A stretch of DNA of 64,000 nt from NCBI RefSeq assembly GCF_000236785.1, contig NZ_AGUF01000001.1, positions 1 through 64,000 of the forward strand, given 5' to 3'. The notes beneath the pieces were generated by a model. It had not been told where the DNA came from, did no database searches, and saw only the letters and a program-made list of their open reading frames with translations. The position numbers and the translations under genes are program-made. Origin of the DNA: Achromobacter arsenitoxydans SY8 (GTDB taxonomy: Bacteria; Pseudomonadota; Gammaproteobacteria; Burkholderiales; Burkholderiaceae_B). Positions 1-10,191 of this stretch are shown one piece after another. The first letter of the stretch is position 1. The number at the start of each line of letters is the position of its first letter.

Positions 1-54
1 CTGACTCCTGACCTGGATTGCGCTTCTGACTGAAGAAAAGAACTTGGAAATTTG

Positions 55-129
<75 letters not shown>

Positions 130-150
130 AACTTGTACAGATATCAATCT

Positions 151-224
151 TGGAGCGGGTGAAGGGAATCGAACCCTCGTCGTAAGCTTGGAAGGCTTCT
201 GCTCTACCATTGAGCTACACCCGC
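151..224 (-). tRNA. tRNA-Gly (anticodon TCC)
   Basis: This is a 74-nt minus-strand tRNA. The acceptor arms GCGGGTG/CACCCGC pair, the discriminator is T as expected for tRNA-Gly, and CCA is encoded. The anticodon loop CTTCCAA carries TCC. It sits 21 bp upstream of tRNA-Thr, consistent with a single polycistronic tRNA transcript. Confidence 0.96.
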
Positions 225-370
225 GGCAAACCCTTTCACCTTCTCTTTCCCAAACCCTTCAAATCTAAGGCCGAGGAAACCTTACAGCCTTCTTTGCGAA
301 GGCCGCCCAGTTCCCTAGGCCTTACATTGCAAATCCAGGCAAACCGCGCCTGGATTTAGGTATGGGTCTC

Positions 371-457
371 TGGTGGAGGAGGTTGGATTCGAACCAACGT
401 AGGCGCAAGGCCAACAGATTTACAGTCTGCCCCCTTTAACCACTCGGGCACCCCTCC
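371..457 (-). tRNA. tRNA-Tyr (anticodon GTA)
   Basis: This is an 87-nt class II tRNA with a long variable arm, on the minus strand. The acceptor stem GGAGGGG pairs with CTCCTCC (one G-T pair), the discriminator is A, and CCA is encoded. The anticodon GTA lies in the loop CTGTAAA. It is the first gene of the tRNA group. The 146 bp between it and tRNA-Gly shows no other gene. Confidence 0.96.
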
Positions 458-472
458 AGCGGAGAACTTGAG

Positions 473-501
473 ATTATGAACACTTTCAAATCCGCTGTCA
501 A
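473..501 (-). promoter_or_regulatory. sigma-70 promoter of the tRNA operon
   Basis: On the minus strand a consensus -35 box TTGACA (496-501) is followed by a 17-bp spacer and a near-consensus -10 box CATAAT (473-478). The -10 box lies 15 bp upstream of the tRNA-Tyr 5' end, so transcription would begin only a few bases before the mature tRNA. Spacing and strength fit a stable-RNA promoter. Confidence 0.8.
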
Positions 502-570
502 ACCATTCGGACGAAAAATTCAAAATTTCTGTTCTGCCACCGCCGCGTTTCCGCGCAGAGGGGGCGAAGC

Positions 571-1734
571 TTACAGGTTTCCGCGAATTGCTGCACGGAA
601 AAGCTGAGAATATTTTTCTGCGGAGAAATTTACGGGGTTGGTGCCGGCCGAGGGATCCTCGCTGGCCATGCGCCCTACCCGGTCCGCTTCGGCCTCGTCC
701 AGGCCGATATCCGCGAGGGTGTGCGGGATGCCTACGGCTTCGCGCAGACCCAGCACCCAATCGAGAACGGCGCCCGGCCCTGCTTGCGGCAGCCCCAGGT
801 AGCGCGCCAGCGATTCAAGGCGCGGCGCTACCGCCTGCTGGTTGGCCTTCAGCACATAGGGCATCAGGATGGCGTTGAGCAGGCCGTGATGTGCGTCGTA
901 CAGCGCGCCTAGCGGGTGCGCCAGCGCATGCATGGCGCCCAGGCCGCGCTGGAACGCAGTGGCGCCCATGCTGGAAGCCACCAGCATCTGCTGGCGCGCC
1001 TGCAGGTCGGCGCCGTCCGCCACCGCCTGCGGCAGATATTCCTTGACCATGCGCATACCTTCGAGAGCGATACCGGCCGCCATGGGATGGAAGAACGGCG
1101 AGCAGTAGGCCTCCAGGTTGTGCGACAGCGCATCCATGCCGGTAGCCGCCGTAATCCTGGGCGGCAAGCCAACAGTGAGTTCGGCGTCCAGGATCACGAT
1201 GGAGGGCAGCATGCGCGCATGGAAGATGATGCGCTTGACCTGCGCGGCCTCGTCGGTGATGACGGATGCGCGGCCCACTTCGGATCCTGTGCCCGCTGTC
1301 GTCGGCACAGCCACAACGGGCGCCATGCCGGCCACGTTTACGCGCAGATAGTTGTCGCCGATGTCTTCGAAGTCCCACAGGGGACGACTCTGGCCCGCCA
1401 TCAGGGCAATGGCCTTCGCGGCATCCAGCGCAGAACCGCCGCCGAACGCGATCACGCCGTCGTGATTGCCTAGCTTGAACGCCGCGACGCCGTCGTCGAC
1501 ATTGCGTCCCGTCGGATTGCCCTTGATTTCGTGGAACACGGCGCACTCAAGGCCAGCTTCGCGGCAGGCGACCACCGCGTTGGCGATCATTGGCAGCGCG
1601 GCCAGTCCGGGATCCGTGACCAGCAAGGGGCGCGCCATGCCCAGTTCGAGGCACCACTGCGCCAGCTCGCGCACGCGGCCGGGGCCGGTCTTGACGGCGG
1701 TCGGGTAATTCCAGTTTACGGAGGGCACAGTCAT
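571..1734 (-). CDS. iron-containing alcohol dehydrogenase
   Basis: This is a 387-aa group III (iron-type) alcohol dehydrogenase, expected to oxidise an alcohol to an aldehyde with NAD(P). The nucleotide-binding glycine motif GGGSALDAAK is near residues 98-107. Predicted metal ligands are Asp201, His205, His269 and His283, with the same 14-residue spacing of the last two as in FucO. Length is normal for the family. It is the last gene of a leftward operon behind aldehyde dehydrogenase (24-bp gap), glutamine-synthetase-like and phosphatase genes. Context suggests the alcohol is the gamma-glutamyl conjugate of an amino alcohol; the substrate itself cannot be read from the sequence. Confidence 0.9.
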   Translation of the reverse strand: MTVPSVNWNYPTAVKTGPGRVRELAQWCLELGMARPLLVTDPGLAALPMIANAVVACREAGLECAVFHEIKGNPTGRNVDDGVAAFKLGNHDGVIAFGGGSALDAAKAIALMAGQSRPLWDFEDIGDNYLRVNVAGMAPVVAVPTTAGTGSEVGRASVITDEAAQVKRIIFHARMLPSIVILDAELTVGLPPRITAATGMDALSHNLEAYCSPFFHPMAAGIALEGMRMVKEYLPQAVADGADLQARQQMLVASSMGATAFQRGLGAMHALAHPLGALYDAHHGLLNAILMPYVLKANQQAVAPRLESLARYLGLPQAGPGAVLDWVLGLREAVGIPHTLADIGLDEAEADRVGRMASEDPSAGTNPVNFSAEKYSQLFRAAIRGNL

Positions 1735-1758
1735 GGTTCGATTCCCCGGGGCGTCGTG

Positions 1759-3147
1759 TCAGACGCTGCGCAGATGGAAGGATTTGGCCTGCGTGAGCGG
1801 CTCGAAGCCGACGGCCGATAGCGATACGCCCCGGCCCGAATTCTTGACGCCCGTCCAGGCGAGCGCCGGATCCAGGTAGTCGCAGCGGTTCATGAAGAAT
1901 GTTCCAGTCCGGACCTGCCGGCCGATATGCAGCGCGGCGTCCTCATCTTGCGTAAACACGGCGGCGGTCAGGCCGTAGGGGCTGTCATTCATCAACGCGA
2001 CGGCTTGTTCGTCGGTCTCCACCGGCATGATGCCGACAACAGGCCCAAAGCATTCGTCGTTCATGATGCGCATGCGGTGGTCAACTTGGGTCAGCAACGC
2101 CGGCGCGACGTAAGGCGAGTCTTCACTCGCATTTTTAAAATGTGATGAATCAATCATATTTCTGGCGCCGGCGGCGATCGCCTCTTGTATGACATCGCGG
2201 ATTTCGGCGGCCGCGCGGGTCCGCACGACCGGACCGAGGGTCGTCTCGGCGTCCAGCGGGTTTCCCAGCACGTACTGATTGGTGAGCGCCACGGCGCGTT
2301 CGATGAACTCGTCGTAGCGTGCGCGGGCAACGTAGATCCGCTGTATGCCGCAGCAGGACTGGCCTGAGTTGAAGAAGGCGCCGTCAACGAGGGTTTCGAC
2401 CGCATGGTCCAGCCTGGCGTCGGCCCGCACGTAGGCTGGGTCGTTCCCGCCAAGTTCCAGGCCCACGCCGATGAAACGTCCGGCCGCGCCTTCCTCAACG
2501 GACCGGCCGCCCCGCACCGATCCGGTGAAGGATACGTAGCCGATCTCTGGCGCGCGGACCAGCCGCTGCGCGATGTCGTGGCTGGCGTGCAGGAACTGGA
2601 ATACGCCCGCCGGCGCACCGGCGTCGCGAAAGGCGCGGCCGATGAGTTCCGCGCACAAGGGCGTCTGGTCCGAATGCTTGAGGATGACCGAGTTGCCGGC
2701 CATCAACGCCGGCACGATGCTGTTCACGGCAGTCAGCAAGGGGTAATTCCACGGCGCAATGGTCAGCGCGACGCCGATGGGCTCGCGGCTGATGAAGCGC
2801 GTGTACCCCGGCTGCGCGGGCGCGGGGATGGGGGCCAGGGCCTCTGGCGCTATCGCGATCATGTGGCGGGCGCGGGCCTCGAAGCCCGCCACCTCGGATG
2901 GCGTGTATCGCAGGGGCCGTCCCATCTGGATCGTGATCGCGCGCGCGATTTCGTCCTTGGCCGCGACGAAGCGGTCGACGGCATCGGACACGACGCGCCC
3001 GCGGGCCTCTATGCCCATGGCGTGCCAGGCCCCTTGCGCGGCCTGCGCGCTGGCCAGCGCATGGGCAACCTGCGCTTCGCTGGCATAGGCGCGGCGCGCG
3101 ACTTCACGTCCGTCGATGGGGCTGATGGTGATGAGTTCATCGGTCAT
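1759..3147 (-). CDS. NAD(P)-dependent aldehyde dehydrogenase
   Basis: This 462-aa aldehyde dehydrogenase would oxidise an aldehyde to a carboxylate. Catalytic residues are visible: Asn in PWNYP (about residue 134), the general base Glu231 in ELGGNDP, and the nucleophile Cys265 in GQSCCG. Length matches succinate-semialdehyde or aminoaldehyde dehydrogenases of about 460 residues. It lies between the ligase (32-bp gap) and the iron alcohol dehydrogenase, so it probably takes the product of that dehydrogenase. By analogy with the Puu pathway, the aldehyde may be gamma-glutamylated. Substrate specificity is inference. Confidence 0.9.
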   Translation of the reverse strand: MTDELITISPIDGREVARRAYASEAQVAHALASAQAAQGAWHAMGIEARGRVVSDAVDRFVAAKDEIARAITIQMGRPLRYTPSEVAGFEARARHMIAIAPEALAPIPAPAQPGYTRFISREPIGVALTIAPWNYPLLTAVNSIVPALMAGNSVILKHSDQTPLCAELIGRAFRDAGAPAGVFQFLHASHDIAQRLVRAPEIGYVSFTGSVRGGRSVEEGAAGRFIGVGLELGGNDPAYVRADARLDHAVETLVDGAFFNSGQSCCGIQRIYVARARYDEFIERAVALTNQYVLGNPLDAETTLGPVVRTRAAAEIRDVIQEAIAAGARNMIDSSHFKNASEDSPYVAPALLTQVDHRMRIMNDECFGPVVGIMPVETDEQAVALMNDSPYGLTAAVFTQDEDAALHIGRQVRTGTFFMNRCDYLDPALAWTGVKNSGRGVSLSAVGFEPLTQAKSFHLRSV

Positions 3148-3179
3148 GGCGGGACCCGGACAAGCGGATTGGAGGGAGG

Positions 3180-4565
3180 TCAGATGATTTCAAAGTAGCG
3201 CGCCAATTCCCAGTCGGTCACGTGACGCCGGAACTGCCGCTCTTCCCATTCGCGTGTCGCGGCGTAGTGCTCGACGAACGCGTCGCCGAACAAGAGGCGC
3301 GCGGCCTCGGATCCGCGCAGGCGCTGCGCCGCTTCCCACAGGGTGGCGGGCAGGCGCAGGTGCGCGGGGAACTGTTGGGTGTAGGCGTTTCCCTGCACCA
3401 TCGGTTCCGGCGCCAAGCCCTGCTCGATGCCGTACAACCCGGAAGCCAGCGCCGCGGACAGCGCAAGATAGGGATTGGCGTCGGCCGACCCGATGCGTAC
3501 TTCGACGCGCTGGGATTTGTCGCTGCCCGGAATGAGCCGCAGCGCCGTCGTGCGGTTTTCCATGCCCCACGTGGCGTCCAGCGGCGCCCAGTAACCGGGC
3601 ACCAGACGCGAATAACTGTTGATGGTCTGCGCGTACAGCGCCATGAATTCGGGCAGGTAGCGCTGCACGCCAGCCATGAAGGACGCCTGCGTGCCGCTGA
3701 TCCCGTGCGGCTGCGATTCGTCGTAAAAGGCCGAGCGGCCCGTCTTGCGGTCGCGTAGCGACAAATGGATGTGGCCGCTTTGTCCAGGATGGTCGTGCGA
3801 CCACTTCGCCATGAACGTCGCCATCAGGCCGTTCTGCTGCGCTAGCGCCTTGGTGAAAGTCTTGAACAGGAATGCCTTGTCGCCTGCCGCGGCCGCCGCG
3901 TCCACGGCAATCGCCGCTTCAAGCACGCCAGGCCCCGTCTCGGTGTGCAGGCCCTCGATAGGCATGTCCATGCGTTCGCACATTTCCAGGAGCTTGCGGT
4001 AGAAGTCGCCCTCCACCGTGCTTCGCAGCATGGAATAGCCGAAATTGCCGGGCGTCCAGTTCTCCATGTTGCGGTAGTTCTTGGCGCGCACGGAATGCGG
4101 CGTCTCGCGAAACATGAAGAACTCGTATTCCAGCGCGGCGTAGGCGTCGTAACCCATGCCTGCCGCGCGGTCGATTACGCGGTGCAACAGCCGGCGCGGA
4201 CAGATCGCCCCGGCGTCGCCTTCGAACTCCGCCAGGAACAGCAGCATGTCTTCGCCCCCCGGGCCCTGCTCCAGGGGGAGCCGGCGCGCACTCTGCGGCA
4301 CGATCCTGAGCTTGGCGTCGGGGTAGGCGGTGTGCCACCCGGTGTACTTGGTGTTGTCGTAGAGCTGGTCGTCGATGTCCCACCCGAACACCACATCGCA
4401 AAACGCCAGCCCCGAACGCAGTGCGCCCAGGAATTTGTCGCGCCGCAGATACTTGCCCAGCATCAGCCCGTCCACGTCGGACAGGCCCACCTTGATGTGC
4501 GAGAGCGGACTGGACTGCACCAGGCGCTCTGCGTCTTCCACCGTTGCTACCCCTAGTGCATGCAT
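3180..4565 (-). CDS. glutamine-synthetase-like gamma-glutamyl amine ligase (PuuA/GlnA4 type)
   Basis: This 461-aa protein has the full glutamine synthetase fold. The metal-binding ALEYEFFMF, the central GPGVLEAAI, the ATP-binding stretch around GQSGHIHLSL and the C-terminal NRTTALR and SADANPYLA motifs are all present. Family members of this length with this divergent sequence usually join glutamate to an amine (polyamine, ethanolamine or isopropylamine) using ATP rather than assimilating ammonia. The neighbouring alcohol and aldehyde dehydrogenases support a catabolic gamma-glutamylation role. I saw no adenylylation-site sequence like that of GlnA. The exact amine is unknown. Confidence 0.85.
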   Translation of the reverse strand: MHALGVATVEDAERLVQSSPLSHIKVGLSDVDGLMLGKYLRRDKFLGALRSGLAFCDVVFGWDIDDQLYDNTKYTGWHTAYPDAKLRIVPQSARRLPLEQGPGGEDMLLFLAEFEGDAGAICPRRLLHRVIDRAAGMGYDAYAALEYEFFMFRETPHSVRAKNYRNMENWTPGNFGYSMLRSTVEGDFYRKLLEMCERMDMPIEGLHTETGPGVLEAAIAVDAAAAAGDKAFLFKTFTKALAQQNGLMATFMAKWSHDHPGQSGHIHLSLRDRKTGRSAFYDESQPHGISGTQASFMAGVQRYLPEFMALYAQTINSYSRLVPGYWAPLDATWGMENRTTALRLIPGSDKSQRVEVRIGSADANPYLALSAALASGLYGIEQGLAPEPMVQGNAYTQQFPAHLRLPATLWEAAQRLRGSEAARLLFGDAFVEHYAATREWEERQFRRHVTDWELARYFEII

Positions 4566-4622
4566 GCTTGTTCACCTTGTGGCTGAAGCGTTGCGTGAAA
4601 CTGCGGGCGGGCGGCGCGCAAA

Positions 4623-5429
4623 TCAGGTCATGGCCGCCCCCAGCACCCGCATCGCCTGGCGATGCAGCTGCGGCGTGGCGGCCGCGACCACGCGGCCCTG
4701 GGATTCGAGACTGAGCGGCTGCCCCGACCAATCGGTTATGACGCCGCCAGCGCCCTCGATCACGGGCTGCAGGGCCAGATAGTCGTACGGTTGAAGGCCG
4801 GCCTCGACGACGAGATCGACGTGGCCGCTGGCCAGCAGTCCGTAGCTATAGCAGTCGCCGCCGAAGCGGCGCATGCGCGCCGCCCCCGTCAACGCGTCGA
4901 ACGCGGCCAGTTCCGCGCCTTCGAAGATGTCCGGCGAGGTGGCATAGAGGATAGCGTTGCGCAATTCGGAACAGGTGCTGACGCGGCATTCCTGGCCGTT
5001 GAGCCGCGCGGGAGAACCCGCCGCGCCGATCCAGCGTTCATCCAGCATGGGGATGTCGATGACGCCCAGCACGGGCTTGCCCCGGTGCAGCAGCGCAAGC
5101 AGCGTGCCCCACAGCGGATTGCCGGAGATGAACGCACGCGTGCCGTCGATGGGATCGAGCGACCATACGAATTCGGCGCCCGAATGGGAAGCGCCGAACT
5201 CTTCGCCGAAGATCCCGTGTTGCGGATGATGCCGGGCAATGGCGTCGCGCAAGGCCGATTCAACCTGCCTGTCCGCTTGGGTGACCGGGCTTTCGTCCGC
5301 CTTGGTGTCCACGTCTAGCGGATGCCGAAACCACTTGCGGGACAAGGGGCGGACGCTGTCCGCCAAGGTTTGGGCGAAGGCGGCAAAGGCAGCCAGCTGC
5401 TGCACGGACAAGGCGGATGAAGATGGCAT
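4623..5429 (-). CDS. inositol-monophosphatase-family phosphatase, HisN-like
   Basis: This 268-aa Mg-dependent phosphatase has metal-site motifs GEEFG (about residues 75-79) and LDPIDGTRAF (Asp92, Asp95). The C-terminal segment YDYLALQPVIEGAGG is typical of the HisN branch, whose known substrate is histidinol phosphate, an amino-alcohol phosphate. It is the promoter-proximal gene of the leftward operon and diverges from an ABC importer. A true histidine-biosynthetic role is possible, but no his genes are nearby. I infer dephosphorylation of an imported or internal amino-alcohol phosphate before gamma-glutamylation. Confidence 0.82.
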   Translation of the reverse strand: MPSSSALSVQQLAAFAAFAQTLADSVRPLSRKWFRHPLDVDTKADESPVTQADRQVESALRDAIARHHPQHGIFGEEFGASHSGAEFVWSLDPIDGTRAFISGNPLWGTLLALLHRGKPVLGVIDIPMLDERWIGAAGSPARLNGQECRVSTCSELRNAILYATSPDIFEGAELAAFDALTGAARMRRFGGDCYSYGLLASGHVDLVVEAGLQPYDYLALQPVIEGAGGVITDWSGQPLSLESQGRVVAAATPQLHRQAMRVLGAAMT

Positions 5430-5626
5430 TGGTGCGCTTCCAGAGTGGCGAAGGGGGGTGCGACTACGCCAGTCAAACTCCTGCGTGCAGGTTTTCCCAG
5501 TCTAGACACGTTGCCACAAATTTGCAAATATGCTCAAAACTGCAACCACGTCCCGAGTTCTGGCTGGTCGCCGTCCGCATACGCAGCTTGCCACCGTTGC
5601 CGTGTATTCCCCACCGGAGTCCCATC
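5430..5626. promoter_or_regulatory. divergent promoter region of the phosphatase/ligase operon and the ABC operon
   Basis: These 197 bp separate two divergent operons. The stretch around 5505-5545 is markedly AT-richer than its surroundings. It contains the palindrome CAAATTTG (5517-5524) followed at once by another CAAAT, and TTGCCA (5511-5516) that could serve as a -35 box. No clear -10 box or unambiguous operator was found. The DeoR-type regulator at the end of the rightward operon is the natural candidate to bind here. Confidence 0.4.
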
Positions 5627-6634
5627 ATGCAATGTATGAAGAAGCTCAGTTTTGTGGTTGCAGTAATTTCCCTAGGTTGCGCGCAGGCCCACGCCGGCGC
5701 GATCACCGTCTACACCGCGCTGGAGGAAGACGAGATCGCCGCGTACCTGAAGGCCGCCAACGCAGCCATGCCCGACCTCAAGGTCAACGTGCTGCGGCTG
5801 TCGACGGGCGATCTCGGCGCGCGCCTCATCGCCGAAGCCGGCAATCCACAGCAGGACCTCATCTGGGGCTTCGCGGTCAGCAACATGCTGGACCCGCGCC
5901 TGCAGAACCTGCTTGCCCCATACAAGGCCAAGGGCATGGACACCCTGCCCTCGCAGTATCGGGGCGCCGACGACAAATGGTTTGCGGCCACCGGCTACGT
6001 AGCGGCGTTCTGTGTGAATACCGACAGGCTCAAGTCCAAGAACCTGCCGATGCCCACCTCCTGGGAAGACCTGACCAAGCCCGAATACAAAGGCGAGATC
6101 GTCATCCCGAGCCCCGCCGCTTCCGGCACCGGCTATCTGCAGATCGTCGCGCTGCTGCAGGGCATGGGCCAGGAGAAGGGCTGGGCCTTGCTGAAGGACC
6201 TGGACAAGAACGTGGCGCAGTACACGCCATCGGGTTCGCGCCCCTGCAAGATGGCGCGGGCCGGCGAATACGCCATCGGCGTGTCCTTCGCCTTTCCAGC
6301 GATGCAGTCCATCGAGGAAGGCTACCCCGTCAAGATGGTCATCCCAACCAAATGGGTGGGATACGAACTGGAAGCGTCGGGCCTGATGAAGACGGCCAAG
6401 AATCCCGAGGACGCCAAGCGCTTCCTGGACTGGACCCTGTCGGCGCAGGCCGGCGGGCTGTACAGCAAATACAAGGAACTGGTCACCCTGCCCGGCGCCG
6501 CCCCCAACAAGGCGGCCGAGGCGGCGGGACTTCCCAAAGACCTGACCTCCGTGCTGTACCCCGTCGACTTCCAGAAGTCCGCCGCGGAACGCGACGCGAC
6601 GATCAAGACCTGGCAGAACACCATCAAGCGCTGA
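5627..6634 (+). CDS. ABC transporter periplasmic substrate-binding protein (PhnS2/FutA-like)
   Basis: This 335-aa solute-binding protein has a signal peptide ending about AQAHA-GA. The mature N-terminus AITVYTALEEDE and a later QDLIWG segment resemble the family annotated as putative 2-aminoethylphosphonate binding proteins, which is related to ferric-ion binding proteins. The start at 5627 is chosen because GGAG lies 7 bp upstream; the frame stays open further upstream but that stretch is not protein-like. The ATPase and fused permease genes follow. The ligand is probably a small anionic or zwitterionic compound, possibly a phosphonate or phospho-amine, but this is not proven. Confidence 0.85.
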   Translation: MQCMKKLSFVVAVISLGCAQAHAGAITVYTALEEDEIAAYLKAANAAMPDLKVNVLRLSTGDLGARLIAEAGNPQQDLIWGFAVSNMLDPRLQNLLAPYKAKGMDTLPSQYRGADDKWFAATGYVAAFCVNTDRLKSKNLPMPTSWEDLTKPEYKGEIVIPSPAASGTGYLQIVALLQGMGQEKGWALLKDLDKNVAQYTPSGSRPCKMARAGEYAIGVSFAFPAMQSIEEGYPVKMVIPTKWVGYELEASGLMKTAKNPEDAKRFLDWTLSAQAGGLYSKYKELVTLPGAAPNKAAEAAGLPKDLTSVLYPVDFQKSAAERDATIKTWQNTIKR

Positions 6635-6672
6635 TCGGCCAGCGGCCGGCCGCTGGTCATCCTGGAGACGCC

Positions 6673-7680
<1,008 letters not shown>

Positions 7681-7702
7681 CGGCGCACGCGGGAGGCATT
7701 GC

Positions 7703-9394
7703 GTGAACAGCGCGCACGCAAGCGCTACGCTGGCAGCGCCGGCCGGCCGGGCGCCCTGGTCGGCCGACCGGGTGCTGCTGTGGACCTGCGTCGCGGTTCC
7801 GCTGGCAGGCCTGGCGCTGTTTTTCCTGTATCCCCTGGCCACCGTGGCATGGCGCAGCCTGGTCGAAAGAGACGGCTCCATCGGACTGGGAAACTATGCC
7901 GAAGTCTTCGCCACGCGCGGCATCCTCACCGCCACGCTGAACAGCCTGGCGATGAGCGCAGCCACTACCGTGGCAAGCATCGTGCTGGGTTTCGCGATCG
8001 CATACGGCCTGGACCGCAGCTGCATGCGCGGCAAGGCCATCGTGCAGCTGGCGCTGGTGCTGCCGCTGCTGGCGCCGTCGCTGGTGCAGGGGCTGGGCCT
8101 TATCTTCATCCTGGGACGCAACGGCCTCGTGCACCGATGGACCGGCTGGGAGATCGACATCTATGGCTTCTGGGGCCTGCTGATCTCCAACGTGTTCTAC
8201 GCCCTGCCCCAGGCCGTGCTGATCCTGCAGGCGGCGCTGCGCAACATGGACGCCCGCTATTACGACGCGGCGGAAGTCATGGGCGCATCGGGCGCGCGGC
8301 AGTTCTTCGACATCACCCTGCCCAACTGCAGGTTCGGCTTGCTCAGCGCGGCATTTGTCGTCTTCGTCATCACGATTACCGACTTCGGCAATGCGGCGGT
8401 GATCGGCGGGAACTACCGCGTGCTGGCCACCGAGATCTACAGCCAGGTGTCGGGCCAGATGAATTTCGGCATGGGGTCGGTCGTGGGCATCCTGCTGCTG
8501 CTGCCCTCGCTGATCTCGGTGCAGATCGAGCGCGTGGCATCGCAACGCCAGTTCGGGTCGGCATCGGCCGGCAGCCTGCGGGTCGCGCCGCGCCCATCGC
8601 GCGGACGCGACGCCGCCTTCGGCGCGGGCGTGCTGCTGGTCGCGGGCACGATCATCGTCACGGTGGGCACCGTGGTCTTCGCCAGCTTCATGCGGCTCTG
8701 GCCCTACCGCATGGAGTGGACGCTGAAGCACTACGACATCACGGTCAGCGGCGGCTATGCGCCCCTTTGGACATCGTTGTACCTGTCGCTTGCGGCAGCC
8801 GGCGGCGGTGTGCTGCTACTGTTCTTCCTGTCGTTTGGCGTGTGCCGGATTCCGCGCGCGTGGGCCAAGCTGGTTTACATGGTGTCAGTCCTGCCTGTCG
8901 GCGTACCGGGCCTGGTGCTGGGCCTGGCGTACATCTTTGCATTCAATGCGCCGGGCACGCCGCTCTATGCGTTGTATGGCAGCGCGGCGCTGATCGCCTT
9001 GTGCAACTTCTATCACTATCACACCCAGGGATTCCTGACGATGATGACCGGCATGCGGGCCGTGCCGCAGGCCCTGGAGGAAGCCGTAAGCAGCATAGGC
9101 GGAGGCACCCTGCACGTGCTGCGCGACGCGGTGCTCCCGTTGATTGCGCCGACGGTGCTGGGCGTCTTCTTCTTCCTGTTCATGCGGTCGATGGTGACCC
9201 TGTCCGCCGTGATCTTCCTGGTCACGCCTTCTGTCAGCGTGGCGCCGGTGTCGGTGCTGCGGCTGGACGAGGCCGGCTTCGTTTCCCAGGCGGCGGCGTA
9301 TTCAACCCTTATCATGCTGGTCGTTGGAGGCTCATTGCTGGCGATGCGGGCGCTGATCGCCGGCGCCACGCGGCGACGCGTGGTTCAGGACTAG
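7703..9394 (+). CDS. ABC transporter permease, two fused transmembrane domains (PhnU2/FutB-like)
   Basis: This 563-aa inner-membrane protein has two tandem copies of the binding-protein-dependent permease domain, so one chain replaces the usual permease pair. An EAA-type coupling loop appears in each half (EVMGASGARQF near residue 192 and EEAVSSIGGG near 457). The GTG start at 7703 is preceded by GGGAGG at optimal distance. Single-chain permeases of this size occur in FutB/AfuB iron systems and in the aminoethylphosphonate-type group. It forms one importer with the two preceding genes. Confidence 0.88.
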   Translation: MNSAHASATLAAPAGRAPWSADRVLLWTCVAVPLAGLALFFLYPLATVAWRSLVERDGSIGLGNYAEVFATRGILTATLNSLAMSAATTVASIVLGFAIAYGLDRSCMRGKAIVQLALVLPLLAPSLVQGLGLIFILGRNGLVHRWTGWEIDIYGFWGLLISNVFYALPQAVLILQAALRNMDARYYDAAEVMGASGARQFFDITLPNCRFGLLSAAFVVFVITITDFGNAAVIGGNYRVLATEIYSQVSGQMNFGMGSVVGILLLLPSLISVQIERVASQRQFGSASAGSLRVAPRPSRGRDAAFGAGVLLVAGTIIVTVGTVVFASFMRLWPYRMEWTLKHYDITVSGGYAPLWTSLYLSLAAAGGGVLLLFFLSFGVCRIPRAWAKLVYMVSVLPVGVPGLVLGLAYIFAFNAPGTPLYALYGSAALIALCNFYHYHTQGFLTMMTGMRAVPQALEEAVSSIGGGTLHVLRDAVLPLIAPTVLGVFFFLFMRSMVTLSAVIFLVTPSVSVAPVSVLRLDEAGFVSQAAAYSTLIMLVVGGSLLAMRALIAGATRRRVVQD

Positions 9395-9406
9395 GAAGCA
9401 ACGGAT

Positions 9407-10168
9407 ATGTGGCAAGAAGAGCGGTATCAGAGGATCCGCGCCCTGCTGTCTTCATTGCAGCAGGTATCGACCGACCGCATCGTCGGCGAACTTGGGGTTT
9501 CCCGGGAGACCGTCAGGCGGGACCTGCTGGAACTGGAGGCATTGGGGGAGTTGCGCCGCGTGCACGGCGGCGCCGTGCCCGTGCATAGCGAACCGCCCAT
9601 CGCGGAGCGCGTGCATACGCGCGTGAAGTACAAGCGCGCCATTGCGCGGGCCGCCGCGGGCCTGATTTCCAGCGGCCAGACCCTATTCCTGGACGCGGGC
9701 AGCACCACCAGCGTGCTGGCCGACGAACTGGCCAAGCTGTCGGGCCTGACCATCATCACCAATTCATTCGATGTCGCGTTGAAAGTGGGCGCGGCGGGCA
9801 ACGGCGCCAACCAGCTGATCATGCTGGGAGGCGCCGTCGGCGGCCCGGTATGCGCCACGTCGGGCGATATCACGATCGCCGAGATTCACCGCTATCGGGC
9901 CGATCTTGCGCTGTTGTCGCCAGTGGGCGTGGACATCGAATGCGGCGCAACCAACTACGATCTGCGCGAAGCCGAAGTCGCCCGCGCCATGACGGCGAAC
10001 GCCAAGCAGCTGGTGCTGCTTGCCGACTTCAGCAAGATCGGCCTGTGCAGCCGCGTTTCGTACTGCACCGCGGACCAGATCGACCACCTGGTCACCAACG
10101 GCAACGCGCGCAATTCGCCCGCATTTTCCGCGCTTGAATCGGCCGTGGGCAATACGCTGGCGGTATAG
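9407..10168 (+). CDS. DeoR/GlpR-family transcriptional regulator
   Basis: This 253-aa protein has the DeoR N-terminal winged helix (the pattern RYQRIRALL followed by SRETVRRDLLEL and LRRVHGGA). The ligand-binding domain contains DAGSTTSVLADEL. DeoR proteins usually act as repressors and commonly respond to phosphorylated metabolites. The gene starts 12 bp after the permease stop, so it is probably part of the importer operon and likely regulates the divergent promoter region at 5430-5626. A phosphorylated effector would fit the phosphatase encoded in the divergent operon. Confidence 0.9.
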   Translation: MWQEERYQRIRALLSSLQQVSTDRIVGELGVSRETVRRDLLELEALGELRRVHGGAVPVHSEPPIAERVHTRVKYKRAIARAAAGLISSGQTLFLDAGSTTSVLADELAKLSGLTIITNSFDVALKVGAAGNGANQLIMLGGAVGGPVCATSGDITIAEIHRYRADLALLSPVGVDIECGATNYDLREAEVARAMTANAKQLVLLADFSKIGLCSRVSYCTADQIDHLVTNGNARNSPAFSALESAVGNTLAV

Positions 10169-10191
10169 CCCCGGCACGAGTCCCGATCAGC

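Noticed and set aside
5530-6672. Long N-terminal extension of the ABC ATPase frame
   Set aside because: It overlaps the binding-protein gene in another frame. The ATPase has its own ribosome-binding site and conserved start at 6673.
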